A DNA stretch of 64,000 bases from Sutcliffiella halmapala. Its GTDB lineage: Bacteria; Bacillota; Bacilli; Bacillales; Bacillaceae_I. This document shows, one piece after another, positions 17,725-27,848 of the stretch (position 1 is the first letter of the stretch; each line of letters opens with the position of its first letter). Below the pieces are notes generated by a model. It ran no database searches. It was not told the DNA's origin and saw nothing but the letters and a program-made list of their open reading frames with translations. Both the position numbers and the translations under genes were made by a program. The stretch covers positions 1,410,390-1,474,389 of the forward strand of contig NZ_KV917375.1 in assembly GCF_002019665.1 (NCBI RefSeq), written 5' to 3'.

Positions 17725-19515
17725 ATGCAACGACTAATAAAAAGAAGAATCGGTAATCTCAGTTTAGCAATAATTTTATTGTTCGTGTTATTAGTAGGTA
17801 GACTTGTACAAATTCAGCTAATTAGTACGGAATCTTTCTCAGATGAGCATATTAATCTAATTGAAGCCAGTGTAAAGCAGCGTACTCAATCGTTAGTTAT
17901 CGATGAAGGCAGAGGGAGGTTTATTGATCGCCATGGTAAACCATTAACCCATGATTATTATCCTAGCTTAATCTTATTTCCTTTTTTAAATGGATTGGAT
18001 TGGCCAAAAGACGAACTTGCTTCCATTCTTGGCATATCTGCAACGAATATAGAAAGCTTGCTTAAGAATGCAGAGAAGCCTGTTGTAGTCTCTGAGTTTA
18101 AGGGACCAGTCAAGCTAGATGAAGAACAAATGAAGAAAATTAATGACCTTGATTATCCCGGTGTGGTTGCATTATATCGGCAGTTTAAATTAGAAAATCA
18201 AGTTGCACAACAAGTTATTGGGTTGATTGGGGAAAATGAAGAAGAGTTCTTAAAGCGTTATACAGAGAAGGTATCGAAAGAAAACTACTCTCCTAAGACT
18301 CCAATAGGTATCACGGGTCTTGAACATGCATTTGATGAATTCTTGTTACCAGAAGGCCAAACAAAGCTTCTTTACCATGTGGATCGTTATGGTGGACCGC
18401 TATTTGGGATAGATGTTCGCTACACCGCTCCAGCCAACCCGTATTATCCAGTATCAGTTAAAACAACACTTGATAAAGATTTGCAACAAATGGCTGAGAA
18501 AATTTTAAATGATTACGAGGTGAAAAAAGGCGGGCTAGTATTATTGGATATTCAAACGAATGAAGTATTAGCGATGGTATCAAGACCTTCCGTAAATTCG
18601 CAAACCCCATTTGAAGATGAAGGAACAAAAAATCACATGCTCGAGCGTCATTTTCCTGGTTCTGTTTTTAAAACAGTTATCGCAGCAGGCGCCATTGAAG
18701 AAAATATTGTAAATGCTCAGTCCACGTTTGATTGTAGTTTAGACATTCAAGGGAAGCCGCTTTCAGAAGAAAAAGACCGTAAAGGAGTATTGAACTTCGA
18801 GGATAGCTTTGCCCAGAGCTGTAACTATACTTTTGGTGAGCTTGGCAAACAATTGGTGGAAAAGGACAAAGAGGCAATAGAGACAATTGCAAATATGTTA
18901 GGCTTGACGTCGAAAGTGGGCTGGCAAGGTGATGTGTTTCACTTTCCTTCTTTTTCACAAATTCCTTATGAAGAGCAAGGAATTGTCTGGAATAATGAGG
19001 AAGATAAAAAAGTAAGTTTAGCAGTGTCGCAAACTTCTATAGGACAAAAAGAGGTCCGCCTTACTCCGCTTGCTGTTGCGAATATGATGGCGACTATTGC
19101 AAGGGGAGGTACGTCCAAAGAAGTAAAGTTAGTAAGTGATATTGTCTATAAAAACGGGGCAACGCTTTACTCCTTCCCAGAGCATGATATGGACAATGAG
19201 CAGCTCTCTAATTATACAATCATGCAGCTGCAGCATCTTTTACGTGAAGTGGTTACGAATGAAACCGGAACAGGACGCCGTTTTCAAAGCTTGCCTTATG
19301 AAGTTGCCGGCAAAAGTGGTACAGCCCAGACTGGAAAAAAGGTAGAAAATGGAGAAGAGTTAGTTAATCGTTGGTTCGCAGGCTATTTCCCATTTAATCA
19401 ACCAAAATATGCCATGGTAGTTGTAGAACTAGATGTCTTGTATGAAAATAATGTCTCGAGTGTTTATTATGACATGGTAAATAGTATTCATAACTGGGAA
19501 ACTCTAGAAAGATAA
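17725..19515 (+). CDS. pbpI: class B penicillin-binding protein, PbpI (YrrR)
   Basis: A 596-aa membrane-anchored transpeptidase. One N-terminal transmembrane segment (about 9-30) is followed by a PBP dimerisation domain and a transpeptidase domain with the three active-site motifs: PGSVFK (Ser-x-x-Lys), SCN in FAQSCNYTF, and KSGT in AGKSGTAQTG. B. subtilis PbpI is a minor, sporulation-linked class B PBP. ATG at 17725 is preferred over the frame start at 17707 since GAGGTG at 17712-17717 lies 7 bases upstream. yrrS follows with a gap of about 94 bases. Confidence 0.9.
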   Translation: MQRLIKRRIGNLSLAIILLFVLLVGRLVQIQLISTESFSDEHINLIEASVKQRTQSLVIDEGRGRFIDRHGKPLTHDYYPSLILFPFLNGLDWPKDELASILGISATNIESLLKNAEKPVVVSEFKGPVKLDEEQMKKINDLDYPGVVALYRQFKLENQVAQQVIGLIGENEEEFLKRYTEKVSKENYSPKTPIGITGLEHAFDEFLLPEGQTKLLYHVDRYGGPLFGIDVRYTAPANPYYPVSVKTTLDKDLQQMAEKILNDYEVKKGGLVLLDIQTNEVLAMVSRPSVNSQTPFEDEGTKNHMLERHFPGSVFKTVIAAGAIEENIVNAQSTFDCSLDIQGKPLSEEKDRKGVLNFEDSFAQSCNYTFGELGKQLVEKDKEAIETIANMLGLTSKVGWQGDVFHFPSFSQIPYEEQGIVWNNEEDKKVSLAVSQTSIGQKEVRLTPLAVANMMATIARGGTSKEVKLVSDIVYKNGATLYSFPEHDMDNEQLSNYTIMQLQHLLREVVTNETGTGRRFQSLPYEVAGKSGTAQTGKKVENGEELVNRWFAGYFPFNQPKYAMVVVELDVLYENNVSSVYYDMVNSIHNWETLER

Positions 19516-19609
19516 TACCAATCCTTTTCACTGTGCAATTTAGAGTAATGGTGTTACAATTAACTCTTGTAATTATACTACTAATGGCTTTGACTAGGAG
19601 GGACTTGGA

Positions 19610-20275
19610 TTGTCTTTAAACTTTAGAGATGGCTCACGTTATGGCCGAACGACAAAGCGTAAAAAAACCAATCTAATATTAAACGTTTTAATCGGTATTG
19701 TCTTTATTTTTATCATCTTTTTAAGTTCGCAGTTGTTCTTCGGTAAAAACACTACGGAGCCTGCCGGCAAAGAAGTAGACACGAACGAACAAGAGCTAAA
19801 TGATTCAGCAGAGCAAGATGCAGAAGAAGAGAATGGATCTACACCTGCCGAAGAAGAGGAAGAAGCGTCAAAAGAAGAAGAAAAACGTGAAGACGAAGAA
19901 GAAATTGATGAAGATACAGAAGAAAATGAAGATGGGGAAGCCCAAGTTTCTGAGAACTCAGATGATCCAAATGTCATCAAAACAATAACGAACCCAAGCT
20001 GGGCACCAGTTGGGACGTCACAATCAGAACCCCATGTCTCGATTTATGACGAAAGCCATGTCGACTGGAAAGAAAAACTTAACGCCATCACAGCTGCTAC
20101 TGGCTTAAGTGGGGACGCCTACACGCTATACTATCTCGGAAATGGTGGCAGTGAACATCATGCTATTGCATCGATAAAAGATAAAGCGTCTGGTGAAAGC
20201 TTTAAGGTTTACCTTGAGTGGGTAACTGGAAAAGGATGGAAACCATTAAAAGTAGAACAGGTTAAAGCGTTATAA
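19610..20275 (+). CDS. yrrS: YrrS, DUF1510 membrane-anchored protein
   Basis: A 221-aa protein. A basic N-terminus (SRYGRTTKRKK) precedes one transmembrane segment (about 24-45), then a long low-complexity linker of Glu and Asp (about 55-115), and a C-terminal domain beginning VIKTITNPSWAPVGTSQSEP that matches DUF1510 of B. subtilis YrrS. Function is unknown; it accompanies pbpI in Bacillus. TTG at 19610 follows TAGGAGG by 8 bases. A terminator lies at 20298. Confidence 0.88.
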   Translation: MSLNFRDGSRYGRTTKRKKTNLILNVLIGIVFIFIIFLSSQLFFGKNTTEPAGKEVDTNEQELNDSAEQDAEEENGSTPAEEEEEASKEEEKREDEEEIDEDTEENEDGEAQVSENSDDPNVIKTITNPSWAPVGTSQSEPHVSIYDESHVDWKEKLNAITAATGLSGDAYTLYYLGNGGSEHHAIASIKDKASGESFKVYLEWVTGKGWKPLKVEQVKAL

Positions 20276-20297
20276 AGATTTGGTATAGCTTTGCGAA

Positions 20298-20342
20298 AAA
20301 GAACAGATCAACCCTTTTGGGTGGGTCTGTTCTTTTAATTTT
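20298..20342 (+). terminator. rho-independent terminator after yrrS
   Basis: AAAGAACAGA and TCTGTTCTTTT arms, with an inner ACCC/GGGT pair, are followed by a T-rich tract. Confidence 0.88.
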
Positions 20343-20405
20343 ATTAACATTTAAAGATGGTTCTAAACAATAAGTATTAACTACTTATCTAAGCAACAAA
20401 AATGT

Positions 20406-20615
20406 TTATTTCCCCTGTAATCTAAAATGCACCACCGCACTATAAAACCGTCTTCCATCTTCAGCCACATGCATTTGATGCGACACAGAATGAACACCCA
20501 ATAGAATAGCTCTATTATGGTCAATTTTCTCATTAATCTTTTTTTCTAACTCCTTTATATCAAGAGCTTCAAAAAATTCTACTTTGTCTTCCAATAGTTT
20601 GAAATCTAAGTTCAT
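20406..20615 (-). CDS. yrzA: DUF2536 family protein, YrzA-like
   Basis: A 69-aa minus-strand protein with NLDFKLLEDKVEFFEA, a Lys/Glu-rich helix, then AILLGVHSVSHQMHV and FYSAVVHF. From memory this resembles B. subtilis YrzA (DUF2536), a small cytoplasmic protein of unknown function found in the same neighbourhood. AAGGGGAC lies upstream of the ATG with a slightly long gap. It is divergent from yrrT. Confidence 0.72.
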   Translation of the reverse strand: MNLDFKLLEDKVEFFEALDIKELEKKINEKIDHNRAILLGVHSVSHQMHVAEDGRRFYSAVVHFRLQGK

Positions 20616-20720
20616 AGTCGTAAAAGTCCCCTTCTAGATGCTAGTTTGTCCATCCATCGTACCAAACAATTTGATTGATGAAAATAGGGAATTATGATAG
20701 ATTAAGAACAGTTAATTCTT

Positions 20721-20749
20721 TAAATCATACTATACTCATAGGAATTATA
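20721..20749 (+). promoter_or_regulatory. candidate CymR operator upstream of yrrT
   Basis: A TAAAT start and a CATAGGAATTATA end fit my recollection of the CymR motif (TAWWW ... ATWGGAATTTA). In B. subtilis CymR, with CysK, represses yrrT-mtnN-mccA-mccB when cysteine is plentiful. The region also contains TATACT (20731-20736) as a possible -10 box. Confidence 0.6.
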
Positions 20750-20772
20750 TAAATTATTGTGGAGTGATCATC

Positions 20773-21414
20773 ATGGGAAGAGAATTTGTTGAGCTATTTA
20801 ATGATTGGGCGAACTATTATGATGCGACAGTTAGTGGGAAAGATAAGGAGTACGCGGAAGTATTTCGTGGTTATGATGATATTTTAGAGGATGTTGCTTC
20901 TAAAGCTATTGGACCTGTGCTTGAATTTGGAGTAGGAACAGGGAATTTAACTAATACCCTATTAAAAAAAGGGCATAAGGTATTTGGAGTCGAGCCATCT
21001 AAAACAATGCGTGAAAAGGCTGCAGAAAAGCTACCTGCAACTTTTTCATTGCAGGACGGGGACTTTTTAAGCTTTCCAACACCATCTGAACAAGTCCAAT
21101 CGATTGTTAGTACGTATGCCTTTCACCACCTAACAGATACGGAAAAAGCCGAAGCAATTCAGTACTATGGAAACTTACTCGAAAAAGGTGGTAAAATAGT
21201 ATTTGCTGATACGGTGTTTGAAAACAAAGAAGCGTTTAAAGCAACGATTGAGCAAGCTGAAAAACATGAGTTTCTAAACTTAGCGAAAGATTTAAGTACG
21301 GAATATTACACAACGATGGATGTTTTGCAGGAAATCTTTCAAAAGAACGGTTTCACAGTAGAATTTCAACGTTTTAATCATTTTGTCTGGGTAATGGAAG
21401 CAATCAAACAATAG
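20773..21414 (+). CDS. yrrT: SAM-dependent methyltransferase YrrT
   Basis: A 213-aa class I methyltransferase. The [16 protein letters not shown] motif I, GVEPSKTM, and the post-I and motif II region ([11 protein letters not shown]) are clear. In B. subtilis it is the first gene of the operon converting S-adenosylhomocysteine-derived homocysteine to cysteine; its own substrate is unproven. ATG at 20773 is chosen because TGGAGTG lies about 7 bases upstream; the frame start GTG at 20764 overlaps that site. Likely controlled by the CymR site just upstream. Confidence 0.88.
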   Translation: MGREFVELFNDWANYYDATVSGKDKEYAEVFRGYDDILEDVASKAIGPVLEFGVGTGNLTNTLLKKGHKVFGVEPSKTMREKAAEKLPATFSLQDGDFLSFPTPSEQVQSIVSTYAFHHLTDTEKAEAIQYYGNLLEKGGKIVFADTVFENKEAFKATIEQAEKHEFLNLAKDLSTEYYTTMDVLQEIFQKNGFTVEFQRFNHFVWVMEAIKQ

Positions 21415-21504
21415 CTAGTTGGTACCTCTTGTTGTAATTTCTCTCTTTTCAGAGATACAAGAAGAACCATTAGCTAATTTCTATGAAAAGAGGGAATTGA
21501 ACAA

Positions 21505-22206
21505 ATGAAAGTAGCAATTATCGGAGCAATGGAAGAAGAAGTAACAATTATGCGCGAAAAAATAGAAGGAATCGAAACGACTACTGTTGCTGGTTGTGAG
21601 TACTATGCAGGTACGCTTAATGGTGTGGACGTAGTATTATCGAAATCGGGTATAGGAAAAGTAAATGCTGCTCTTAGTACAGCGCTGCTTTTAGAAAGAT
21701 TTCAACCGGAGATTGTCATTAATACAGGATCTGCAGGTGGATTTTCGCCCCTTTTAAATGTCGGGGATGTCGTTATTTCTACTGAGGTTCGTCATCATGA
21801 CGTAGATGTTACTGCGTTTGGATATGAGTATGGACAAGTACCTGGGCTTCCGGCAGCATTTGAAGCAGATGCCAAGTTAATAACAATTGCTAAAAAAGCG
21901 GCGGAACATGTATCAGGCATGCAGGTGGTAGAAGGATTAATTGCCACTGGGGATTCTTTTATGAATGATCCTATTAGAGTAGAAGCAGTTCGTGAAAAAA
22001 TGCCGGAATTACAAGCAGCAGAAATGGAAGCGGCGGCGATTGCGCAAGTATGCCACCAGTTTAACGTTCCCTTTGTTGTAATACGTGCATTATCAGATAT
22101 TGCAGGTAAAGAATCAAATATTAGCTTTGATCAATTCTTAAGTAAAGCAGCATTACATTCGTCTATGTTAATTGAAAATATGTTAGGTGAACTTAAAAAC
22201 GCCTAA
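21505..22206 (+). CDS. mtnN: 5'-methylthioadenosine/S-adenosylhomocysteine nucleosidase
   Basis: A 233-aa MTA/SAH nucleosidase (Pfs) that removes adenine from methylthioadenosine and S-adenosylhomocysteine. It has [13 protein letters not shown] with the catalytic Glu, [13 protein letters not shown], the substrate-binding MEAAAIAQ and ALSDIAG. It lies second in the methionine-to-cysteine operon and provides S-ribosylhomocysteine. It follows yrrT across a 90-base gap with a weak hairpin (21425-21465) lacking a T tract. Confidence 0.96.
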   Translation: MKVAIIGAMEEEVTIMREKIEGIETTTVAGCEYYAGTLNGVDVVLSKSGIGKVNAALSTALLLERFQPEIVINTGSAGGFSPLLNVGDVVISTEVRHHDVDVTAFGYEYGQVPGLPAAFEADAKLITIAKKAAEHVSGMQVVEGLIATGDSFMNDPIRVEAVREKMPELQAAEMEAAAIAQVCHQFNVPFVVIRALSDIAGKESNISFDQFLSKAALHSSMLIENMLGELKNA

Positions 22207-22241
22207 TTACTAAAGGCAATGTGTGTGAAGGAGCTAATACC

Positions 22242-24303
<2,062 letters not shown>

Positions 24304-24310
24304 GGATTTA

Positions 24311-24620
24311 GAGGCTGGGACAAAAGAGTTTTAGTCTAAGAAAAACCCGACTAATTTGAGTTTTAAGATCAAATTAGTTCGGGTTTTTTATGTGTTCAAC
24401 TATACGTTATTTTTTTAGGCGACTCCAGCGGTTGATTGGAGTGCAAGACGAAGACTCCTGCGGGAGAAGTGGCCAATGTGAGACCCCGCAGGAGTGCCGA
24501 GGAGGCTCACGGGTCACCCGCGGAAAGCGAAGTCTTGCACGGAAATCAATAGCGGTTTTTAGAGCCGGCACTTAAATTGTTCGTCTTTCGTAAGCGTTTT
24601 TTTAGTTTTGTCCCATCCTC
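24311..24620. repeat. nested intergenic element with terminal inverted repeats, holding family A copy 3
   Basis: GAGGCTGGGACAAAA (24311-24325) and TTTTGTCCCATCCTC (24606-24620) are inverted with one mismatch. Between them lie a terminator at 24341-24389 and a family A core bounded by GTTGATT (24431-24437) and AATCAAT (24544-24550), with CTCCTGCGGGAGAAG, AGACCCCGCAGG and GCCGAGGAGGCTCA blocks. It occupies most of the 434-base gap between mccB and the M32 peptidase gene. Confidence 0.75.
24341..24389 (+). terminator. rho-independent terminator after mccB
   Basis: AAAAACCCG and CTAATTTGA pair with TCAAATTAG and CGGGTTTTTT. It lies inside the left part of the inverted-repeat-bounded element. Confidence 0.85.
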
Positions 24621-24737
24621 TTTTATGGAACAATTATACTAGTGATGTAAGTTTATTATTCGCTATCCGAAACAAATCTGATATAATGAGTATGAATGTA
24701 CATAATTTTCTTAATAATCGCATTAGGGGGAATTTTA

Positions 24738-26273
24738 ATGTCAGCTTTACCGGTACTAGAAGATATTCAGCAAAAGGTAGACCAGTTTAAAAAGTTAGAT
24801 GAAAAGCTTTGTCATTACAGTGATGTTCTAGGGCTTCTTGGTTGGGATTCTAAAACAAAAGCACCGAAAAAAGGACGACCTTTGTTTGCGAAAGCAATTG
24901 GCACATTATCGACAGAATCATTTAAGCTTTCTATCTCAGAAGAAATGGGTGAATGCATAACCTATTTAACAGAGGAAAAAGTGTGGGAGCAATTAGACGA
25001 AGTAACACAGGCCTGCGTAAGAGAACGCAAGAAAAATTACGAAAAGTCGAAAATGATTCCGGCAGATGAGTTTCAAGAGTATGTAATTTTAGTAAATAAT
25101 GCAAATCGAGTATGGGAAGAAGCACGTGAAAATAATGATTTTGCGTCCTTTGCACCTGTGTTAGAAAAAGTACTAGCATTTAAGAAGAAATTTGCAGAGT
25201 ACTATGGTTATGAAGGTCATCCTTATAATGCGCTGTTAAATGAGTATGAGCCTGGTTTAACGGTTGAAAAACTAGATCCTCTATTCAAGGAACTACGCCA
25301 GAAGAGTGTTGATCTTTTAAATAGAATTAAAGCATCTGAGTCACAACCACGTGCAGATATATTTGCACAAGAATATGATATAGAAGCACAAAAGAAATTT
25401 AATGAGTATCTATTACCACTGATTGGCTTCGATATGGAGGGTGGACGCTTGGATGAAACAGTACACCCTTTTGCCCAATCAGTGAACACGGGAGATGTAC
25501 GGATTACCACCCGCTACTTAAAGGATAATGTTCGTTCTGCGATTTTTGGTACGATTCACGAGGCAGGACATGGGATGTACGAGCAAGGCGTTAACGCAGA
25601 ATATGAAGGAACGGTCATCCGTCGCGGTACGTCCTTTGGGATACATGAGTCCCAGTCGCGTTTCTTAGAGAACATGGTTGGACGAAGCAAAGAATTCTGG
25701 ACCTACTTCTATAAAGATTTGCAAAGCTATTTCCCAGAACAACTAAACAATGTGTCTCTTGAAGATTTTTATGCTGCCACAAACCGTGTCGATCCATCAT
25801 TAATTCGCGTAGAAGCAGATGAGTTAACATATAACCTACACATAATGATCCGCTATGAAATTGAAAAAGCATTATTTGGCGGTGAGATAGAAGTGAAGGA
25901 TCTACCAAAAGTGTGGAATGAAAAAATAGAAGAATATCTTGGGATTGTTCCACCTTCTGATACATTAGGTGTACTCCAAGATATTCACTGGTCTTTTGGA
26001 GGATTTGGCTATTTCCCTTCCTACTCATTAGGAAATTTATACGCTGCACAAATTCTCTATACTTTCCTAAAAGAAGTGCCAGACTTTTACGATAAAATTG
26101 AACAAGGAGACTTTCTAGCTATCCGTAATTGGTTAAAAGAAAGTATCCATCAATACGGAAAACTTTATTCTCCAAACGAGCTAATCGTCAAAGTGACAGG
26201 AGAAGAGCTAGATGCTAAATATCTCATTAAGTATCTAGAAGATAAATATTCCGCGATTTATCAGTTGTCATAA
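24738..26273 (+). CDS. M32 family metallocarboxypeptidase (YpwA-like)
   Basis: A 511-aa carboxypeptidase Taq-type (M32) enzyme that removes C-terminal residues from peptides in the cytoplasm. The zinc motif HEAGH lies in GTIHEAGHGMYEQG, followed by the ESQSRFLENMVGRS block and DELTYNLHIMIRYEIE. Length is normal for the family; B. subtilis YpwA is the likely relative. ATG at 24738 is preferred because a G-rich site (AGGGGGG) lies 7 bases upstream; the longer frame from 24696 would start in non-coding sequence. A strong bidirectional terminator follows. Confidence 0.9.
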   Translation: MSALPVLEDIQQKVDQFKKLDEKLCHYSDVLGLLGWDSKTKAPKKGRPLFAKAIGTLSTESFKLSISEEMGECITYLTEEKVWEQLDEVTQACVRERKKNYEKSKMIPADEFQEYVILVNNANRVWEEARENNDFASFAPVLEKVLAFKKKFAEYYGYEGHPYNALLNEYEPGLTVEKLDPLFKELRQKSVDLLNRIKASESQPRADIFAQEYDIEAQKKFNEYLLPLIGFDMEGGRLDETVHPFAQSVNTGDVRITTRYLKDNVRSAIFGTIHEAGHGMYEQGVNAEYEGTVIRRGTSFGIHESQSRFLENMVGRSKEFWTYFYKDLQSYFPEQLNNVSLEDFYAATNRVDPSLIRVEADELTYNLHIMIRYEIEKALFGGEIEVKDLPKVWNEKIEEYLGIVPPSDTLGVLQDIHWSFGGFGYFPSYSLGNLYAAQILYTFLKEVPDFYDKIEQGDFLAIRNWLKESIHQYGKLYSPNELIVKVTGEELDAKYLIKYLEDKYSAIYQLS

Positions 26274-26326
26274 GAATAAGAAGGGAAAAGCCCGCTGATA
26301 CCAGTGGGCTTTTCCTATTCTTATTC
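26274..26326. terminator. bidirectional rho-independent terminator
   Basis: GAATAAGAA and GAAAAGCCC arms pair with GGGCTTTTC and TTCTTATTC. It serves the M32 peptidase gene and the convergent lipoprotein gene, whose stop codon lies in the right arm. Confidence 0.88.
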
Positions 26327-26500
26327 ATCGTTATCCTCAGTTTCTTTAATGTAAAGAGTATTTTCTCTTTTTTCTTGATTTTTCTTTTCGTTACTTGGAT
26401 TAGGTTGGTTTATGATAATAATTTCTTCTGTTGTGTCACTTTCCGTAGAACAGGCCGTTAATAGAATGAAGGTACAACCAATTAGGAGCAGTCTTTTCAT
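26321..26500 (-). CDS. small lipoprotein, 59 aa, unknown function
   Basis: A minus-strand ORF from ATG at 26498-26500 with AAAGGAGG upstream. The product starts MKRLLLIGCTFILLTACS; LTAC is a lipobox, so it is probably exported by Sec and acylated at the cysteine of TACS. The mature part is about 42 residues, charged, rich in Glu, Asn and Lys, and looks disordered. I recognise no family. The strong ribosome binding site and lipobox make it a convincing gene despite its size. Confidence 0.75.
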   Translation of the reverse strand: MKRLLLIGCTFILLTACSTESDTTEEIIIINQPNPSNEKKNQEKRENTLYIKETEDNDE

Positions 26501-26757
26501 ATTCTCGACCTCCTTTTAAAAACTTATTGCCTATTATAACGAAAAAACACCTGCATTTAAATTAACAGCCCTTTATAAAATGAGATTGAGCAAATATCAC
26601 TAGTTTTATAGAATTTCCGATAAAATGCAATAGGCAGAAGGGGTTAGATGAGGGGATTGAACGGTGAATTTTGACACAAACACAGAATAGATGGAGATAT
26701 TTACAAGAGAAGAAACCTATTAATCTATGTTAAAGTAGTAAAATGAGGTGATAGTTA

Positions 26758-26994
26758 ATGAATACAAAAGAGCTTCAGATGAAAATAAAAGACTATACGC
26801 GATATGCAATGATTTTAACAACAGTAAGTGCGTTCTTATATATAGGAGTCGCTTTCCAGCATGCTGGAAAAGAGGCAATACAGATTTATACGATGATGGG
26901 TGCAACGGTGTTGTTTTTAAGTAGCGCCATCTTCTTTGTTTTAAAGACAAGAAAATTCAAGAAACAACTACAAGAGCTAGAGCACGACGAGTAA
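26758..26994 (+). CDS. yrhC: YrhC-like small membrane protein
   Basis: A 78-aa protein with two transmembrane segments (about 17-34 and 42-61) separated by a short HAGKEAIQ loop, and a charged Lys-rich C-terminus. It resembles B. subtilis YrhC, the last gene of the yrrT-mtnN-mccA-mccB operon there. Here it is separated from mccB by a peptidase gene, a lipoprotein gene and a repeat element, so it may no longer be co-regulated. GAGGTGATAG precedes the ATG. Function is unknown. Confidence 0.78.
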   Translation: MNTKELQMKIKDYTRYAMILTTVSAFLYIGVAFQHAGKEAIQIYTMMGATVLFLSSAIFFVLKTRKFKKQLQELEHDE

Positions 26995-27028
26995 GAGCCT
27001 TTCCGTTCGATGGAAGGGTTCTTTTTTT
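26995..27028 (+). terminator. rho-independent terminator after yrhC
   Basis: GAGCCTTTCC pairs with GGAAGGGTTC around a short loop, followed by T7. Confidence 0.85.
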
Positions 27029-27052
27029 GTCGACCGGAGATAGTCAAGGCAC

Positions 27053-27191
27053 TCCGCTTGTCTGGTTGTCTAGCTACGTCGGCTAGCTCCTCGAGTCATA
27101 AGCCATCTTTCCGCCGGAGGTAAAACCCAACCTCCTGCGAAAATCTGTCTTATGCTTGTCGGAGCTGAGCAAGCCGACTCCGCTTTTCTTA
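27053..27191. repeat. palindromic intergenic repeat, family B, full-length copy
   Basis: GGCTAGCTCC ... GAGTCATAAG pairs with CTTATGCTTGTC ... GGAGCTGAGCAAGCC, and an inner GGAGG pairs with CCTCC, giving a long branched hairpin. The blocks CTCGAGTCATAAGCCATCT, AATCTGTCTTATGCTTGTCG and the CCGC-TTTTCTT end match a repeat I recall from many Bacillus genomes. A truncated copy lies before grpE at 58380. Confidence 0.7.
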
Positions 27192-27220
27192 TAAAAATTT
27201 AGAATTATGAGAAAAAGGTA

Positions 27221-27249
27221 TTTACAAAAGGTATTATCTTGGATATAAT
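27221..27249 (+). promoter_or_regulatory. sigma-A promoter of the small-ORF cluster
   Basis: TTTACA at 27221-27226 and TATAAT at 27244-27249 are separated by 17 bases. It lies 40 bases upstream of the first tiny ORF and downstream of the family B repeat. Confidence 0.75.
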
Positions 27250-27288
27250 TACCTCTGTAAGTAAAATATGCAAAGGAGGTCGAAGAAA

Positions 27289-27369
27289 ATGATGATGAAA
27301 AAGTGGATCAACGTAACACAATTAAATAATATAAATCTATTCGACCTATCTGGAGCGACGTGCGCATAA
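27289..27369 (+). CDS. tiny ORF, 26 aa, unknown
   Basis: Three consecutive ATG codons at 27289, 27292 and 27295 follow a perfect AAAGGAGG site and a good sigma-A promoter. The peptide ends NINLFDLSGATCA and has a single cysteine near its C-terminus. No signal peptide or membrane helix is seen. Two terminator-like hairpins follow. I do not recognise it. It could be a regulatory leader peptide or an independent small protein; the strong promoter and ribosome binding site argue that it is translated. Confidence 0.55.
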   Translation: MMMKKWINVTQLNNINLFDLSGATCA

Positions 27370-27403
27370 TTTTACGTTTTTTTAACGATAAAGCTAACTT
27401 TCC

Positions 27404-27436
27404 AGCCGCAGGAGAATAGATTCCCTGCGGCTTTTT
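27404..27436 (+). terminator. rho-independent terminator after the 26-aa ORF
   Basis: AGCCGCAGG (27404-27412) pairs with CCTGCGGCT (27424-27432), followed by T5. Confidence 0.85.
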
Positions 27437-27458
27437 ATGTCTATATGCATGAACATCT

Positions 27459-27491
27459 ACCGCAGGGGTGCTATTATCCATGCGGTTTTTT
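27459..27491 (+). terminator. second terminator-like hairpin
   Basis: ACCGCA and TGCGGT arms with a long loop are followed by T6. It stands in tandem with the hairpin at 27404 and uses a related CCGCAGG arm. Confidence 0.55.
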
Positions 27492-27545
27492 GTGTGCACA
27501 TTTTAATCAGGCTATGTTAATGCTTATTGTTTATTCTTGACTATC

Positions 27546-27570
27546 ACCAGCGGCGTTTAATAGAGCCTAT
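27546..27570. repeat. right-end fragment of family A repeat
   Basis: The sequence matching the usual right end (CAGCGGTGTTTAACAGAGCC) appears here as CAGCGGCGTTTAATAGAGCC without core or left end. It lies just upstream of the YrzI-like ORF. Confidence 0.55.
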
Positions 27571-27594
27571 AATCATTGAAGGAGGTGAGGCACC

Positions 27595-27735
27595 ATGACC
27601 CTACATTTATTATTTGTTACCATTACTGTGAAACGAAGAGAACAAAGTATAGAAGAACAATTACATGAAGAAACATTTATTAAATCTTTAAATGATTCAA
27701 AGGACCGTTTGTATAATGAAGTGCGTTTCTATTAA
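27595..27735 (+). CDS. yrzI: YrzI family small protein, 46 aa
   Basis: ATG at 27595 has GGAGGTGAGG upstream. The peptide MTLHLLFVTITVKRREQS matches the conserved start of the Bac_small_yrzI family, a hydrophobic beta-like stretch followed by basic residues; the rest is a charged helix ending NEVRFY. The family is described as probable sporulation-related small proteins, function unknown. Two more tiny ORFs with good ribosome binding sites follow within 120 bases and share the terminator at 27924. Confidence 0.75.
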   Translation: MTLHLLFVTITVKRREQSIEEQLHEETFIKSLNDSKDRLYNEVRFY

Positions 27736-27769
27736 GAGATTTTAAAAACAGAAGAAAGGAGTGATAAGG

Positions 27770-27826
27770 ATGAAGAAAAATCATTTTCATCAAAATTGGA
27801 AAAGCGTGGAGGAAGACTTCACCTAG
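27770..27826 (+). CDS. tiny ORF, 18 aa, unknown
   Basis: ATG at 27770 follows GAAAGGAGTG. The 18-residue product MKKNHFHQNWKSVEEDFT is charged, has two histidines and no hydrophobic segment. It lies 34 bases after the YrzI-like gene. It is too short for sequence-based identification; the ribosome binding site and placement in a run of similar ORFs are the only support. Confidence 0.4.
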   Translation: MKKNHFHQNWKSVEEDFT

Positions 27827-27848
27827 TTATCTTTGAAAGGAGTCTTTT

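Noticed and set aside
25615-26049. 144-codon minus-strand frame inside the M32 peptidase gene
   Set aside because: Shadow of a strongly supported gene; low-complexity composition and no start signals.
27537-27573. Possible promoter (TTGACT and TATAAT) before the YrzI-like ORF
   Set aside because: The two boxes are 25 bases apart, too far for sigma-A, and the TATAAT lies at the edge of a repeat fragment; not called as a promoter.
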